From: Pseudomonas pharyngis
GTDB taxonomy: Bacteria; Pseudomonadota; Gammaproteobacteria; Pseudomonadales; Pseudomonadaceae
DNA: 64,000 nt
Direction: 5' to 3'
Assembly (NCBI RefSeq): GCF_021602345.1
Contig: NZ_BQID01000007.1
Location: 1-64,000, forward strand
Below the pieces are notes generated by a model. The model saw only the letters and a list, made by a program, of their open reading frames with translations, was not told where the DNA came from and ran no database searches. Positions 8,211-18,190 of this stretch are shown piece by piece (position 1 is the first letter of the stretch; every line of letters starts with the position of its first letter). The position numbers and the translations under genes were made by a program.

Positions 8211-9125
8211 ATGATGACCTTGCGTCAGATCCGCCATTTCATCGCCGTGGCCGAGACCGGCTCGATCTCCGCCGCTGCGCAAACCGCGTTCATTTCCCAA
8301 TCGACCCTGACCCTGGCCATCCAGCAACTGGAGGAAGAAATCGGCGTCAGTCTGTTCAATCGCCACGCCAAGGGCATGACGCTGACCCATCAGGGCCACC
8401 AGTTCCTGCGCCAGGCGCACCTGATTCTGGCCACCGTGGACAATGCCAAACGCAGCCTGCAACAAAGCACCGATCAGGTCGCCGGGCAGTTGATCGTCGG
8501 GGTGACCAGTCTGGTGGCCGGTTATTACCTAGCGGATTTGCTCACCCGCTTCCAGCGTGCCTACCCCAATGTCGAGATTCGGGTGATGGAGGACGAGCGG
8601 CCGTACATCGAGCACCTGCTGGTCAGCGGCGAGATCGATGTCGGGGTGCTGATCCTCTCCAACCTCGAAGACCGCCACGCCTTGCAGACCGAAGTGCTGA
8701 CCCACTCGCCGCACCGTTTGTGGCTGCCGGCCCAGCACCCGCTGCTGGAACACGACAGCATCAACCTTGCCGATGTCGCCCGGGAGCCGTTGATTCAACT
8801 GAACGTCGATGAAATGGATCGCAACGCCCAACGCCTGTGGCGCGGCGCCGGGCTGCAACCGAAGATCACCCTCAGAACCGCGTCCACCGAGGCCGTGCGA
8901 AGTCTCGTCGCGGCGGGTCTCGGCGTGTCGATCCAGCCAGACATGACCTACCGCCCATGGTCGCTCGAAGGCGACATCATCGAAGCCCGACCGATTGCCG
9001 ACCTCAACCAGACACTCGACGTCGGTCTGGCCTGGCGTCGTGGCACCGCCCGCCCCGCGCTGGTCGATCCTTTCCTGACCGTGGCCCGCGAGCAGCCCCA
9101 CGGCGGACGCAAGCCATCTATTTAA
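8211..9125 (+). CDS. LysR-family transcriptional regulator
   Basis: A 304-residue regulator from the ATG at 8211 (a second ATG follows at once). Residues 3-62 are the winged HTH: LRQIRHFIAVAETGSISAAA, then QSTLTLAIQQLEEEIGVSLFNR. The rest is the LysR substrate-binding domain (LIVGVTSLVAGYYLADLLTRF, GEIDVGVLIL, LVAAGLGVSIQPDM). It lies 99 bp upstream of, and in the same direction as, the aldehyde dehydrogenase and YdcSTUV-type transporter genes, so it is the likely regulator of that locus, responding perhaps to a polyamine breakdown product. The ligand cannot be read from the sequence. Confidence 0.9.
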   Translation: MMTLRQIRHFIAVAETGSISAAAQTAFISQSTLTLAIQQLEEEIGVSLFNRHAKGMTLTHQGHQFLRQAHLILATVDNAKRSLQQSTDQVAGQLIVGVTSLVAGYYLADLLTRFQRAYPNVEIRVMEDERPYIEHLLVSGEIDVGVLILSNLEDRHALQTEVLTHSPHRLWLPAQHPLLEHDSINLADVAREPLIQLNVDEMDRNAQRLWRGAGLQPKITLRTASTEAVRSLVAAGLGVSIQPDMTYRPWSLEGDIIEARPIADLNQTLDVGLAWRRGTARPALVDPFLTVAREQPHGGRKPSI

Positions 9126-9224
9126 TCGAATGCCACCTTCAGTATTTAGAATTTGTCGACCCCGGAGCCGCGCACTAGTCTTGCTGCATCGATAAGACGG
9201 TCGGCTCCCGGAACAGGGAGCAAC

Positions 9225-10712
9225 ATGGCCATACAAGAAAAGAGATCACGGAAAATGGCTGGCGCGCAGACCCACATGCACACCGCGTTGCTGATCGACG
9301 GCGAACTGGTCGCCGGCCAGGGTTTTGTCGAACCGATCCTCAACCCGGCCACCGGCGAAGTCCTGACCCAGATCGCCGAGGCCAGCACCGAGCAAGTCGA
9401 AGCCGCCATCCTCGCCGCCCACCGCGCCTTTGCCGAGTGGTCGCGCACCACCCCGCAACAACGCTCGAACCTGCTGCTGGAAATCGCCAACGCCGTCGAA
9501 AAGCACGCCGATCACCTCGCCCGCCTCGAAGCCTTGAACTGCGGCAAGCCTTTGCATCTGGCGCGGCAAGACGACTTGACCGCCACCGTCGATGTATTCC
9601 GCTTCTTCGCCGGCGCCGTGCGTTGCCAGACCGGCCAGCTCAGCGGTGAATACGTGCCGGGCTACACCAGCATGGTGCGCCGCGATCCGATTGGCGTCGT
9701 CGCCTCGATTGCGCCGTGGAACTACCCGATCATGATGGCCGCGTGGAAGATCGCCCCGGCTCTCGCCGCCGGCAATACGCTGGTGTTCAAGCCATCCGAG
9801 CACACGCCGCTGTCGATTCTGGCATTGGCCCCGGCACTGGCCGAGATTCTGCCGCGCGGGGTAATCAACATCGTCTGCGGTGGCGGCGAAGGCGTCGGCA
9901 GTCACTTGGTTGGCCACCCGAAAGTGCGGATGGTGTCGCTGACCGGCGATATCGTCACCGGCCAGAAAATCCTCCAGGCCGCCGCCAAGACCCTCAAACG
10001 CACGCACCTCGAACTCGGCGGCAAAGCCCCGGTGATCGTCTGCAACGATGCGGATCTCAAAGCGGTGGTCGAAGGCGTGCGCACTTATGGCTATTACAAC
10101 GCCGGGCAGGATTGCACCGCCGCGTGCCGGATCTACGCCCAGGCCGGGATTCACGACAAGTTGGTGGCCGAACTTGGCGCGGCGGTCAGCAGCCTGCGCT
10201 TTGCTGGCAAACGCGATGCCGACAACGAAATCGGCCCGCTGATCAGCACCCGTCAGCGCGACCGCGTGGCCAGTTTCGTCGAGCGCGCCCTCGGTCAGCC
10301 ACACATCGAGCGGGTAACCGGCGCGGCAGTGCATTCCGGCGCCGGGTTCTTCTATCAGCCAACCCTGCTGGCCGGTTGCAAACAGAGCGATGAAATCGTC
10401 CAGCGCGAAGTGTTCGGCCCGGTGGTGACCGTGACCCGCTTCGACGAACTCGCGCAAGCGGTGGACTGGGCCAACGACTCGGAATACGGCCTGGCCTCGT
10501 CGGTCTGGACCCAGAACCTGGACAAGGCGATGCAGGTTGCCGCACGGCTGCAATACGGCTGCACCTGGATCAACAGCCATTTCATGCTGGTCAGCGAAAT
10601 GCCCCACGGCGGGTTGAAACGCTCCGGTTACGGCAAAGACTTATCCAGCGATTCGCTACAGGACTACAGCGTGGTGCGGCACATCATGGCCCGCCACGGC
10701 CAGCATCTCTGA
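9225..10712 (+). CDS. Gamma-aminobutyraldehyde-type dehydrogenase (first copy)
   Basis: A 495-residue NAD(P)-dependent aldehyde dehydrogenase. It shows the catalytic pair Glu263 (LELGGKAP) and Cys297 (GQDCTAAC), the Asn motif PWNYP, and 'EVFGPVVTV'. The [13 protein letters not shown] block is the version in PatD/YdcW-like aminobutyraldehyde and betaine-aldehyde dehydrogenases. The start at 9225 has GGGAG upstream; ATG at 9255 would drop a basic ten-residue lead. It sits between the LysR regulator and the polyamine-type ABC importer, so oxidation of 4-aminobutanal (from putrescine) to GABA is the likely job. A paralogue lies at the other end of the same transporter operon. Confidence 0.88.
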   Translation: MAIQEKRSRKMAGAQTHMHTALLIDGELVAGQGFVEPILNPATGEVLTQIAEASTEQVEAAILAAHRAFAEWSRTTPQQRSNLLLEIANAVEKHADHLARLEALNCGKPLHLARQDDLTATVDVFRFFAGAVRCQTGQLSGEYVPGYTSMVRRDPIGVVASIAPWNYPIMMAAWKIAPALAAGNTLVFKPSEHTPLSILALAPALAEILPRGVINIVCGGGEGVGSHLVGHPKVRMVSLTGDIVTGQKILQAAAKTLKRTHLELGGKAPVIVCNDADLKAVVEGVRTYGYYNAGQDCTAACRIYAQAGIHDKLVAELGAAVSSLRFAGKRDADNEIGPLISTRQRDRVASFVERALGQPHIERVTGAAVHSGAGFFYQPTLLAGCKQSDEIVQREVFGPVVTVTRFDELAQAVDWANDSEYGLASSVWTQNLDKAMQVAARLQYGCTWINSHFMLVSEMPHGGLKRSGYGKDLSSDSLQDYSVVRHIMARHGQHL

Positions 10713-10794
10713 CTACGCTAATAACAAGCCGACCACGGCATGCTTCACCGCGTTCACAACTGCCCCGACCATAATTTGAAGAAGAGGGTTCACC

Positions 10795-11946
10795 ATGTTC
10801 GTGCACAAGACCGCACTGCTCAGTGCAATCACCACGGCCCTGCTGGCCAGCGCCAGCCTGCAGGCCGCCGAGCCGCTGAAAGCCGTCGGCGCCGGCGAAG
10901 GCCAGCTGGACATCGTCGCTTGGCCCGGCTACATCGAACGCGGTGAAAGCGACAAGGCCTACGACTGGGTGACCGGTTTCGAGAAGGAAACCGGCTGCAA
11001 GGTCAATGTGAAGACCGCCGCCACCTCTGACGAAATGGTCAGCCTGATGGCCAAGGGCGGTTACGACCTGGTGACCGCGTCGGGCGATGCCTCGTTGCGC
11101 TTGATCGTCGGCAAGCGTGTGCAGCCGATCAACACCGCGTTGATCCCGAACTGGAAATCCCTCGACCCGCGCCTGAAAGACGCGCCATGGTACGTGGTCA
11201 ACAGCCAGACCTACGGCACCCCGTACCAGTGGGGCCCGAACGTGCTGATGTACAACACCAACGTCTTCAAGACCGCGCCGACCAGCTGGAACGTGGTGTT
11301 CGATGCGCAGAATCTGCCCGACGGCAAGCCGAACAAGGGCCGCGTGCAGGCCTACGATGGTCCGATCTACATCGCCGACGCGGCGCTTTACCTGAAATCC
11401 ACCAAGCCTGAGCTGGGGATCAAGGATCCGTACCAGCTCACCGAAGATCAGTACAAGGCTGTGCTGGAACTGTTGCGCGCTCAGCAGAAGCTGATCCACC
11501 GTTACTGGCACGACACCACGGTGCAGATGAGCGACTTCAAGAACGAAGGCGTAGTCGCATCCAGTGCATGGCCGTATCAGGTCAACGGCCTGATCAACGA
11601 GAAACAGCCGATCGCTTCGACCGTGCCGAAAGAAGGCGCCACCGGTTGGGCCGACACCACCATGCTGCACGCCGAGGCCAAGCACCCGAACTGCGCGTAC
11701 AAGTGGATGGACTGGTCGCTGCAGCCGAAAGTCCAGGGTGATGTGGCGGCATGGTTCGGTTCGTTGCCGGCGGTTCCGGCGGCGTGTCAGGGCAGTGAGT
11801 TGCTCGGGGCTGAAGGCTGCAAGACCAACGGCTTTGATCAGTTCGACAAGATCGCCTTCTGGAAAACACCGCAGGCTGAGGGTGGGAAGTTTGTGCCGTA
11901 TAGCCGGTGGACGCAGGACTACATTGCGATTATGGGCGGTAGATAG
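10795..11946 (+). CDS. ydcS: Polyamine-type ABC transporter substrate-binding protein YdcS
   Basis: A 383-residue periplasmic binding protein with a Sec signal peptide (cleavage near ASLQAAEP). It matches E. coli YdcS almost motif for motif: LDIVAWPGYIERGE, AATSDEMVSLMAKGGYDLVTASGDASLR, YGTPYQWGPN, YWHDTTVQMSDF and the ending YSRWTQDYIAIMGGR. YdcS belongs to the spermidine/putrescine binding family and feeds the YdcTUV importer. GAAGAGG precedes the ATG. It is followed by a 286-bp gap with strong inverted repeats before the ATPase gene. Confidence 0.93.
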   Translation: MFVHKTALLSAITTALLASASLQAAEPLKAVGAGEGQLDIVAWPGYIERGESDKAYDWVTGFEKETGCKVNVKTAATSDEMVSLMAKGGYDLVTASGDASLRLIVGKRVQPINTALIPNWKSLDPRLKDAPWYVVNSQTYGTPYQWGPNVLMYNTNVFKTAPTSWNVVFDAQNLPDGKPNKGRVQAYDGPIYIADAALYLKSTKPELGIKDPYQLTEDQYKAVLELLRAQQKLIHRYWHDTTVQMSDFKNEGVVASSAWPYQVNGLINEKQPIASTVPKEGATGWADTTMLHAEAKHPNCAYKWMDWSLQPKVQGDVAAWFGSLPAVPAACQGSELLGAEGCKTNGFDQFDKIAFWKTPQAEGGKFVPYSRWTQDYIAIMGGR

Positions 11947-11964
11947 TTCTCGAAAATCACGCGA

Positions 11965-12105
11965 TCGGCTCCCTTTCCCCTCGCCCCCCTGGGGGAGAGG
12001 CTGGGGTGAGGGGGTAGCTTTTGACTTTGCTTTTGAAATTGGAGCAATGGCTGAAATAGCTGCCCTCACCCCCCGCCCTCTCCCGGAGGGAGAGGGAGCT
12101 AAAAG
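11965..12105. repeat. Paired CTCTCCC/GGGAGAG palindromes in the ydcS-ydcT gap
   Basis: Two GC-rich palindromic units lie in opposite orientation. The first (about 11968-12018) contains CCTCGCCCCCCTGGGGGAG, then GGGGTGAGGGGG. The second (about 12063-12100) contains CCCTCACCCCCC and CCCTCTCCCGGAGGGAGAGG. Each folds on itself and the pair can also pair with each other. Elements of this kind are widespread between Pseudomonas genes; another copy is at 59.47 kb. Here they separate the binding-protein gene from the ATPase and permease genes of one operon and could protect the ydcS message. Confidence 0.75.
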
Positions 12106-12232
12106 CAGATCGCGGCGTATCGACCAGATGAGTTAGCCAAAAACCATCGCATACACCGCCAGACGATCCAGTTTTTTCAGAAGTCCAGGCAGGGCCGCTG
12201 CGACGGCCTTCGCCTTTTTGGAGCACCGCACC

Positions 12233-13270
12233 ATGACGCTTGCAGTCCAGTTCACCAACGTTTCCCGGCAGTTCGGCGAGGTGAAGGCCGTTGACCGGGT
12301 GTCCATCGATATCCAGGACGGCGAGTTCTTTTCCATGCTCGGCCCTTCCGGTTCGGGCAAGACCACGTGCCTGCGCCTGATCGCCGGGTTCGAGCAACCG
12401 AGCGCTGGCTCGATCCGCATTCACGGCGCCGAAGCCGCCGGTCTGCCGCCCTATCAGCGCGACGTCAACACGGTGTTTCAGGATTACGCGCTGTTCCCGC
12501 ACATGAACGTGCTGGACAACGTCGCTTACGGATTGAAAGTCAAAGGCGTGAGCAAGACCGAACGCCACAAGCGCGCCGAAGAAGCGTTGGACATGGTCGC
12601 CCTCGGCGGCTACGGCGCGCGTAAACCGGTGCAGTTGTCCGGCGGTCAGCGCCAGCGTGTCGCCCTCGCCCGCGCGCTGGTCAATCGCCCGCGCGTGCTG
12701 TTGCTCGACGAGCCGTTGGGCGCTCTCGACCTGAAGCTGCGCGAACAGATGCAGAGCGAACTGAAGAAGCTGCAACGCCAGCTCGGCATCACTTTCATAT
12801 TCGTCACTCACGATCAGACCGAAGCGCTGTCGATGTCCGACCGCGTGGCCGTGTTCAACAAGGGCCGCATCGAGCAGGTCGATACCCCGCGCAATCTGTA
12901 CATGAAACCGACCACGACGTTCGTCGCCGAATTCGTCGGCACTTCGAACGTGATTCGTGGCGATCTGGCGCGCCAGCTCAGCGGCCATCCGCAGCCGTTT
13001 TCGATCCGCCCGGAACACGTGCGCTTCGCAGAAGGCCCCTTGGCCAGCCACGAGATTGAGGTCAGCGGCCTGCTGCATGACATCCAGTATCAGGGCAGCG
13101 CCACGCGCTATGAACTGACCCTGGAAAACGGCCAGACCCTGAGCATCAGCCAGGCCAACAATCAGTGGATCGACAGCAGCGCGCAGCACCAGACCGGCCA
13201 GCGCATCAGCGCGCGCTGGGCGCGGGAAGCGATGATTGCGCTGCACGACACCGTTGCGAGCGGGGTGTGA
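12233..13270 (+). CDS. ydcT: Polyamine-type ABC transporter ATPase YdcT
   Basis: A 345-residue ABC ATPase of the PotA/CUT1-like type, cytoplasmic, powering the YdcUV importer. Walker A GPSGSGKTT is at residues 37-45. The signature LSGGQRQRVALARAL, Walker B VLLLDEPLGALD and switch FVTHDQTEALSMSDR follow in order. After about residue 240 comes the TOBE-like C-terminal regulatory domain (FVGTSNVI, SIRPEHVRFAE). ATG at 12233 has GGAG eleven bases upstream; an upstream TTG is less likely. The stop is one base before the next gene. Confidence 0.92.
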   Translation: MTLAVQFTNVSRQFGEVKAVDRVSIDIQDGEFFSMLGPSGSGKTTCLRLIAGFEQPSAGSIRIHGAEAAGLPPYQRDVNTVFQDYALFPHMNVLDNVAYGLKVKGVSKTERHKRAEEALDMVALGGYGARKPVQLSGGQRQRVALARALVNRPRVLLLDEPLGALDLKLREQMQSELKKLQRQLGITFIFVTHDQTEALSMSDRVAVFNKGRIEQVDTPRNLYMKPTTTFVAEFVGTSNVIRGDLARQLSGHPQPFSIRPEHVRFAEGPLASHEIEVSGLLHDIQYQGSATRYELTLENGQTLSISQANNQWIDSSAQHQTGQRISARWAREAMIALHDTVASGV

Positions 13271-13271
13271 C

Positions 13272-14207
13272 ATGACCGCCCTCGCCCTCCCGCAATCGGC
13301 GCCGTTGCGCAGGTTTTCCAACCTGCTCTATCGCAAGCCGAACCTGTATCTGTCGATGCTGCTGGTGCCGCCGCTGCTGTGGTTTGGCGCGATCTATCTG
13401 GGCTCGCTGCTGGTGCTGTTGTGGCAAGGCTTCTACACCTTCGACGACTTCACCATGGCGGTCACGCCCGACCTGACTCTGGCCAACTTCGCCGCGCTGT
13501 TCCAGCCATCGAATTTCGACATCATCCTGCGCACCCTGAGCATGGCCATCGTGGTGTCGATCGCCAGCGCCATCGTCGCGTTCCCGATTGCCTACTACAT
13601 GGCGCGCTACACCACCGGCAAGACCAAGGCGTTTTTCTACATTGCGGTGATGATGCCGATGTGGGCCAGTTACATCGTCAAGGCTTACGCCTGGACGCTG
13701 CTGCTGGCCAAGGGCGGCGTCGCGCAGTGGTTCGTTCAGCACCTGGGGCTGGAGCCGGTGCTGCAGTTCATTCTGGGGATTCCCGGGGTCGGTGGCAGCA
13801 CCTTGTCGACCTCGCATCTGGGCCGGTTCATGGTGTTCGTCTATATCTGGCTGCCGTTCATGATCCTGCCGATCCAGGCCTCGCTGGAGCGCCTGCCGCC
13901 GTCGTTGCTGCAAGCCTCCGCCGACCTCGGGGCCAAGCCGAGTCAGACCTTCATGCAGGTGATTCTGCCGCTGTCGGTGCCGGGCATCGCGGCCGGTTCG
14001 ATCTTCACCTTTTCGCTGACCCTGGGCGACTTCATCGTGCCGCAACTGGTGGGCCCGCCGGGCTACTTCGTCGGCAGCATGGTCTACGCGCAGCAAGGCG
14101 CGATCGGCAACATGCCGATGGCTGCGGCGTTCACGCTGGTGCCGATCGTGCTGATCGCCATCTACCTGTCCATCGTCAAACGTCTGGGGGCCTTCGATGC
14201 GCTCTAA
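13272..14207 (+). CDS. ydcU: Polyamine-type ABC transporter permease YdcU
   Basis: A 311-residue inner-membrane permease with about six helices. The first helix is at residues 33-53 ([19 protein letters not shown]). The BPD_transp_1 coupling loop is [28 protein letters not shown], split here by its EAA-like core '[13 protein letters not shown]'. It corresponds to PotB/YdcU and pairs with the permease encoded next, which it overlaps by 11 bp. It starts one base after the ATPase stop. Confidence 0.92.
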   Translation: MTALALPQSAPLRRFSNLLYRKPNLYLSMLLVPPLLWFGAIYLGSLLVLLWQGFYTFDDFTMAVTPDLTLANFAALFQPSNFDIILRTLSMAIVVSIASAIVAFPIAYYMARYTTGKTKAFFYIAVMMPMWASYIVKAYAWTLLLAKGGVAQWFVQHLGLEPVLQFILGIPGVGGSTLSTSHLGRFMVFVYIWLPFMILPIQASLERLPPSLLQASADLGAKPSQTFMQVILPLSVPGIAAGSIFTFSLTLGDFIVPQLVGPPGYFVGSMVYAQQGAIGNMPMAAAFTLVPIVLIAIYLSIVKRLGAFDAL

Positions 14208-15024
14208 TTCAGAAAAGCAGGGGGAAAAGGCCTCAATTGGCTTGCGCATTGCAGCCTGGGGCGGGCTGGTGTTTCTGCACTTCCCGATCCTGATCATCTT
14301 CCTCTACGCCTTCAACACCGAAGACGCGGCGTTCAGCTTTCCACCGAAAGGCTTCACGCTGCACTGGTTCAGCGTGGCGTTTTCCCGGCCGGACGTGCTG
14401 GAAGCGATCAAGTTGTCGCTGCAGATTGCGGCCATCGCCACGCTGATTGCGATGGTGCTCGGCACCCTCGCTTCGGCGGCGCTGTACCGCCGGGACTTCT
14501 TCGGCAAACAGGGCATTTCACTGATGCTCATCCTGCCGATTGCACTGCCGGGGATCATCACAGGGATCGCGCTGCTGGCGACCTTCAAGACGTTGGGCAT
14601 CGAGCCGGGGATGTTCACCATCATCGTCGGCCACGCGACCTTCTGCGTGGTGATCGTCTACAACAACGTCATCGCCCGTCTGCGCCGCACCTCACACAGC
14701 CTGATCGAGGCGTCGATGGATCTCGGCGCCGACGGCTGGCAGACCTTCCGCTACATCATCCTGCCGAACCTCGGCTCGGCGCTGCTCGCCGGCGGCATGC
14801 TGGCGTTTGCGCTGTCGTTCGACGAAATCATCGTCACCACCTTCACCGCCGGCCATGAACGCACCTTGCCGCTGTGGTTGCTCAACCAGTTGAGCCGCCC
14901 ACGGGACGTACCAGTGACCAACGTCGTGGCGATGCTGGTGATGCTGGTGACCATGCTGCCGATCCTCGGCGCCTACTACCTGACCCGGGGTGGCGAGAGC
15001 GTGGCCGGTAGCGGCGGCAAATGA
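14197..15024 (+). CDS. ydcV: Polyamine-type ABC transporter permease YdcV
   Basis: A 275-residue second permease of the importer (PotC/YdcV type). Helices include [18 protein letters not shown] and [19 protein letters not shown]. The EAA-type coupling loop reads [20 protein letters not shown] and the last helix is [19 protein letters not shown]. The start overlaps the end of ydcU, so the two are translationally coupled. Proline and glycine kinks match the family. Confidence 0.92.
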   Translation: MRSNSEKQGEKASIGLRIAAWGGLVFLHFPILIIFLYAFNTEDAAFSFPPKGFTLHWFSVAFSRPDVLEAIKLSLQIAAIATLIAMVLGTLASAALYRRDFFGKQGISLMLILPIALPGIITGIALLATFKTLGIEPGMFTIIVGHATFCVVIVYNNVIARLRRTSHSLIEASMDLGADGWQTFRYIILPNLGSALLAGGMLAFALSFDEIIVTTFTAGHERTLPLWLLNQLSRPRDVPVTNVVAMLVMLVTMLPILGAYYLTRGGESVAGSGGK

Positions 15025-15074
15025 ATTCCCTGACCTTTCCCACCCTGAATTTGCAGTAGAAAGAGGACAACAAC

Positions 15075-16499
15075 ATGCAAACCAAACTCTTGATCAACGG
15101 CCAACTGGTCAACGGCGAAGGCCCGGCGCAACCGGTGCTCAACCCGGCACGCGGTGAAGTGCTGGTGGAAATCAACGAGGCCACCGAGGCCCAGGTCGAT
15201 GCCGCCGTCCGCGCTGCGGACAGTGCCTTCGCCGAATGGTCGCAGACCACGCCGAAAGACCGTTCGCTGCTGCTGCTCAAACTCGCCGACGCCATCGAAG
15301 CCCACGGCGAAGAACTGGCCAAGCTGGAATCGGACAACTGCGGCAAACCCTACAGCGCCGCGCTGAATGACGAGATCCCGGCGATTGCCGACGTGTTCCG
15401 TTTCTTCGCCGGCGCCAGCCGTTGCATGAGCGGTTCGGCCGGCGGCGAATACCTGCCCGGCCACACCTCGATGATCCGCCGCGACCCGGTGGGCGTAATC
15501 GCCTCCATCGCGCCGTGGAACTACCCGCTGATGATGGTCGCCTGGAAAATCGCCCCGGCCCTCGCCGCCGGTAATACCGTGGTGCTCAAGCCGTCGGAAC
15601 AAACCCCGCTGACCGCGTTGCGTCTGGCCGAACTGGCGTCGGATATTTTCCCGGCCGGTGTACTCAATCTGGTGTTCGGGCGTGGACCGAGCGTGGGCAG
15701 TCCGCTGGTGACCCATCCGAAAGTGCGCATGGTGTCGCTGACCGGCTCCATCGCCACCGGTTCGAACATCATTTCCAGCACCGCCGACAGCGTCAAACGC
15801 ATGCACATGGAATTGGGCGGCAAGGCGCCGGTGATCATCTTCGACGACGCCGACATTGATGCGGCGGTCGAAGGCATTCGCACCTTCGGCTTCTACAACG
15901 CCGGCCAGGATTGCACCGCCGCGTGCCGGATCTACGCCCAGCAAGGTATTTACGACAAGTTCGTCGAGAAGCTTGGCGCAGCGGTGAGCAGCATCAAGTA
16001 CGGTTTGCAGGATGATCCGTCGACCGAACTGGGACCGCTGATCACCGCCCAGCATCGCGACCGCGTGGCCGGGTTTGTCGAACGCGCCGTGGCGCAACCG
16101 CACATTCGCTTGATCACTGGCGGCAAGGCTGTCGAAGGCAGTGGTTTCTTCTTCGAGCCGACGGTGCTGGCCGACGCCCAGCAGGACGACGAAATCGTCC
16201 GTCGCGAAGTGTTCGGGCCGGTGGTGTCGGTGACCAAATTCACCGATGAGGCTCAGGCGTTGGAATGGGCCAACGATTCGGACTACGGCCTGGCGTCCTC
16301 GGTGTGGACGGCGGATGTCGGACGTGCGCATCGACTGTCTGCGCGGTTGCAGTACGGCTGCACTTGGGTGAATACGCACTTCATGCTCGTCAGCGAAATG
16401 CCCCACGGCGGTCAGAAACTGTCCGGCTACGGCAAGGACATGTCCATGTACGGGCTGGAGGACTACACCACGGTTCGGCATGTGATGTTCAAGCACTAA
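15075..16499 (+). CDS. patD: Gamma-aminobutyraldehyde dehydrogenase (PatD/YdcW-like, second copy)
   Basis: A 474-residue aldehyde dehydrogenase with catalytic Glu246 (MELGGKAP) and Cys280 ([13 protein letters not shown]), the same length and motifs as E. coli YdcW/PatD. It oxidises 4-aminobutanal, formed from putrescine by a transaminase, to GABA using NAD. It is the last gene of the YdcSTUV cluster in the E. coli-like order, with AAAGAGGA upstream of the ATG. It is clearly paralogous to the dehydrogenase at 9225-10712, so the locus has one at each end. The N-terminus [15 protein letters not shown] is the usual one. Confidence 0.92.
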   Translation: MQTKLLINGQLVNGEGPAQPVLNPARGEVLVEINEATEAQVDAAVRAADSAFAEWSQTTPKDRSLLLLKLADAIEAHGEELAKLESDNCGKPYSAALNDEIPAIADVFRFFAGASRCMSGSAGGEYLPGHTSMIRRDPVGVIASIAPWNYPLMMVAWKIAPALAAGNTVVLKPSEQTPLTALRLAELASDIFPAGVLNLVFGRGPSVGSPLVTHPKVRMVSLTGSIATGSNIISSTADSVKRMHMELGGKAPVIIFDDADIDAAVEGIRTFGFYNAGQDCTAACRIYAQQGIYDKFVEKLGAAVSSIKYGLQDDPSTELGPLITAQHRDRVAGFVERAVAQPHIRLITGGKAVEGSGFFFEPTVLADAQQDDEIVRREVFGPVVSVTKFTDEAQALEWANDSDYGLASSVWTADVGRAHRLSARLQYGCTWVNTHFMLVSEMPHGGQKLSGYGKDMSMYGLEDYTTVRHVMFKH

Positions 16500-16644
16500 A
16501 GGCATCACCCCGGCTTCAAGGCAGAAACCGGTCATCCGCATCACCAGGCATTCAAAACAATAACTACCGATCCGGGCGGCGCCTTCAAGGCCCCGCCACG
16601 GTTTCGGCCATCCGAAATCTGCCGATTTCACGGAGCAAACACAC

Positions 16645-18129
16645 ATGAGTGCATCACCCGATCTCTCAGCCGCCGTTGCCGACAGCGATGCCGAACAACT
16701 GCGCCAACTGGGTTACACCTCCAACTTCAACCGCAGCATGAGCCTGTGGGAAAACTTCGCGTTGGGCTTCACCTATCTGTCGCCGGTCGTAGGGGTTTAT
16801 ACCCTGTTCGGCCTGTGCCTGGCCGCTGGCGGGCCGCCGATGTTCTGGGCCTATTTGCTGGTCGGTTGCGGTCAATTGCTGGTGTGCCTGATCTTCGGCG
16901 AAGTGGTGTCGCAGTTCCCGATTTCCGGTGGCGTTTATCCTTGGGCACGTCGCCTGGTCGGCAAGAAATGGGCATGGATGGTCGGCTGGATCTACTCCAT
17001 CGCCCTGTGCGTGACCATCGCCGCCGTGGCAGTCGGTGCCGGCCCGTACCTCGCGGCCATGCTGGGTTTTGAACCGAGCAACAACACCAACATCGTCATC
17101 GCCCTGGTACTGACGCTGTTCGCCACCCTGGTGAACCTCAGCGGCACCAAAGTGCTGGCGCGGATCGCCATGTTCGGTTTCCTCTGCGAACTGGTCGGCG
17201 CGGTGATCGTCGGCGTGTACCTGCTGATTTTCGAGCGCCACCAGCCGATCAGCGTGCTGTTCAACACTTTCAACATCAGCGTCGACGGGTCCTATCTGCC
17301 GGCCTTCCTCACCGCGTCGCTGGCGGGGATGTTCCTCTACTACGGCTTCGAGGCCTGCGGTGATGTAGCCGAAGAAACCCCGAACCCGAGCAAGAAAATC
17401 CCGGTGGCCATGCGCATGACCATCTACATCGGCGGCATCGCGGCGATGTTCGCCTGCCTGGCGCTGATCCTCGCCGTGCCGGACATGCAGGCCGTGATCA
17501 ACGGCACCGACAAGGACCCGGTCACCACCATCCTCAACAACGCCTTCGGCCCGGTCGGTTCGAAAGTGGTGATGGGCGTGGTAATGATTTCCTTCATCTC
17601 CTGCGTCATCAGCTTGCAAGCTGCGGCGAGTCGTCTGCTGTATTCCTACGCTCGCGATGAAATGGTCATCGGCAGCCGACTGCTGAAAAAGATTTCTCCT
17701 ACGACCCAGGTGCCGGTTGCCGCGCTGTTCGTGTCCGGCGTCCTGCCCGGCCTGATCATCGCCCTCGGCTTCTTCCTGCAAGACGCCGTGGCCACCATCG
17801 TCAGCTTCGCCGCCATCGGCATCTACCTCGCATTCCAGATGATCGTCCTCGCCGCCCTGTACGCCCGTAGCAAAGGCTGGAAACCCAGCGGCAAGTTCAC
17901 CCTCCGCGCCTGGGGCTGGCCGGTGAACATCGGCGCGCTGGTGTATGGCGTCGGCGCAATCATCAACATGGCCTGGCCACGTACCCCGGATGCCGCGTGG
18001 TACATCAACTACGCGATGGTGCTGAGCACGGCGATCGTTATTGGGCTGGGGCTGGTTTATATGTGGATTGGCAAGCCGTATGACCATGGGAAGGCGCCGG
18101 CTGGGGATGCCTGGAAGGTGGGCCGGTAA
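16645..18129 (+). CDS. APC-superfamily amino acid/polyamine permease
   Basis: A 494-residue inner-membrane transporter with about 12 helices. It has the APC signature near the start, 'NFALGFTYLSPVVGVYTLFG', then PISGGVYPWARRLVGKKWAWMVGWIY. Helix 6 carries 'GMFLYYGFEACGDVAEETPNPSKKIP'. The closest familiar types are GABA/choline-like permeases (BAT1/HNM1 group). It follows the dehydrogenase by 145 bp in the same direction, with a strong terminator behind it, so it likely imports the amine or GABA handled by this locus. Substrate is inferred. An ATG with GGAG eleven bases upstream marks the start. Confidence 0.88.
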   Translation: MSASPDLSAAVADSDAEQLRQLGYTSNFNRSMSLWENFALGFTYLSPVVGVYTLFGLCLAAGGPPMFWAYLLVGCGQLLVCLIFGEVVSQFPISGGVYPWARRLVGKKWAWMVGWIYSIALCVTIAAVAVGAGPYLAAMLGFEPSNNTNIVIALVLTLFATLVNLSGTKVLARIAMFGFLCELVGAVIVGVYLLIFERHQPISVLFNTFNISVDGSYLPAFLTASLAGMFLYYGFEACGDVAEETPNPSKKIPVAMRMTIYIGGIAAMFACLALILAVPDMQAVINGTDKDPVTTILNNAFGPVGSKVVMGVVMISFISCVISLQAAASRLLYSYARDEMVIGSRLLKKISPTTQVPVAALFVSGVLPGLIIALGFFLQDAVATIVSFAAIGIYLAFQMIVLAALYARSKGWKPSGKFTLRAWGWPVNIGALVYGVGAIINMAWPRTPDAAWYINYAMVLSTAIVIGLGLVYMWIGKPYDHGKAPAGDAWKVGR

Positions 18130-18146
18130 CTCTCCTCCACCAAAAT

Positions 18147-18185
18147 AAAGTCCCGGTTCTCAAATCACGGATCGGGACTTTTTTT
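18147..18185 (+). terminator. Rho-independent terminator after the polyamine locus
   Basis: The stem AAAGTCCCG / CGGGACTTT (9 bp, 17-nt loop) is followed by a run of seven T. It ends the permease transcript and also separates it from the rloB gene facing it. Confidence 0.88.
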
Positions 18186-18190
18186 GACTG

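Noticed and set aside
9246-10607. A 453-residue open frame on the minus strand
   Set aside because: It is the mirror of the aldehyde dehydrogenase gene; its His/Gly/Arg-rich composition is typical of antisense frames in high-GC DNA and it has no ribosome site or domain.
14976-16646. A 556-residue open frame on the minus strand
   Set aside because: It lies antisense to patD, which has all catalytic motifs. The composition is that of a shadow frame.
16666-18087. A 473-residue open frame on the minus strand
   Set aside because: It is antisense to the APC permease and very rich in His, Asp and Gln, with no domain.
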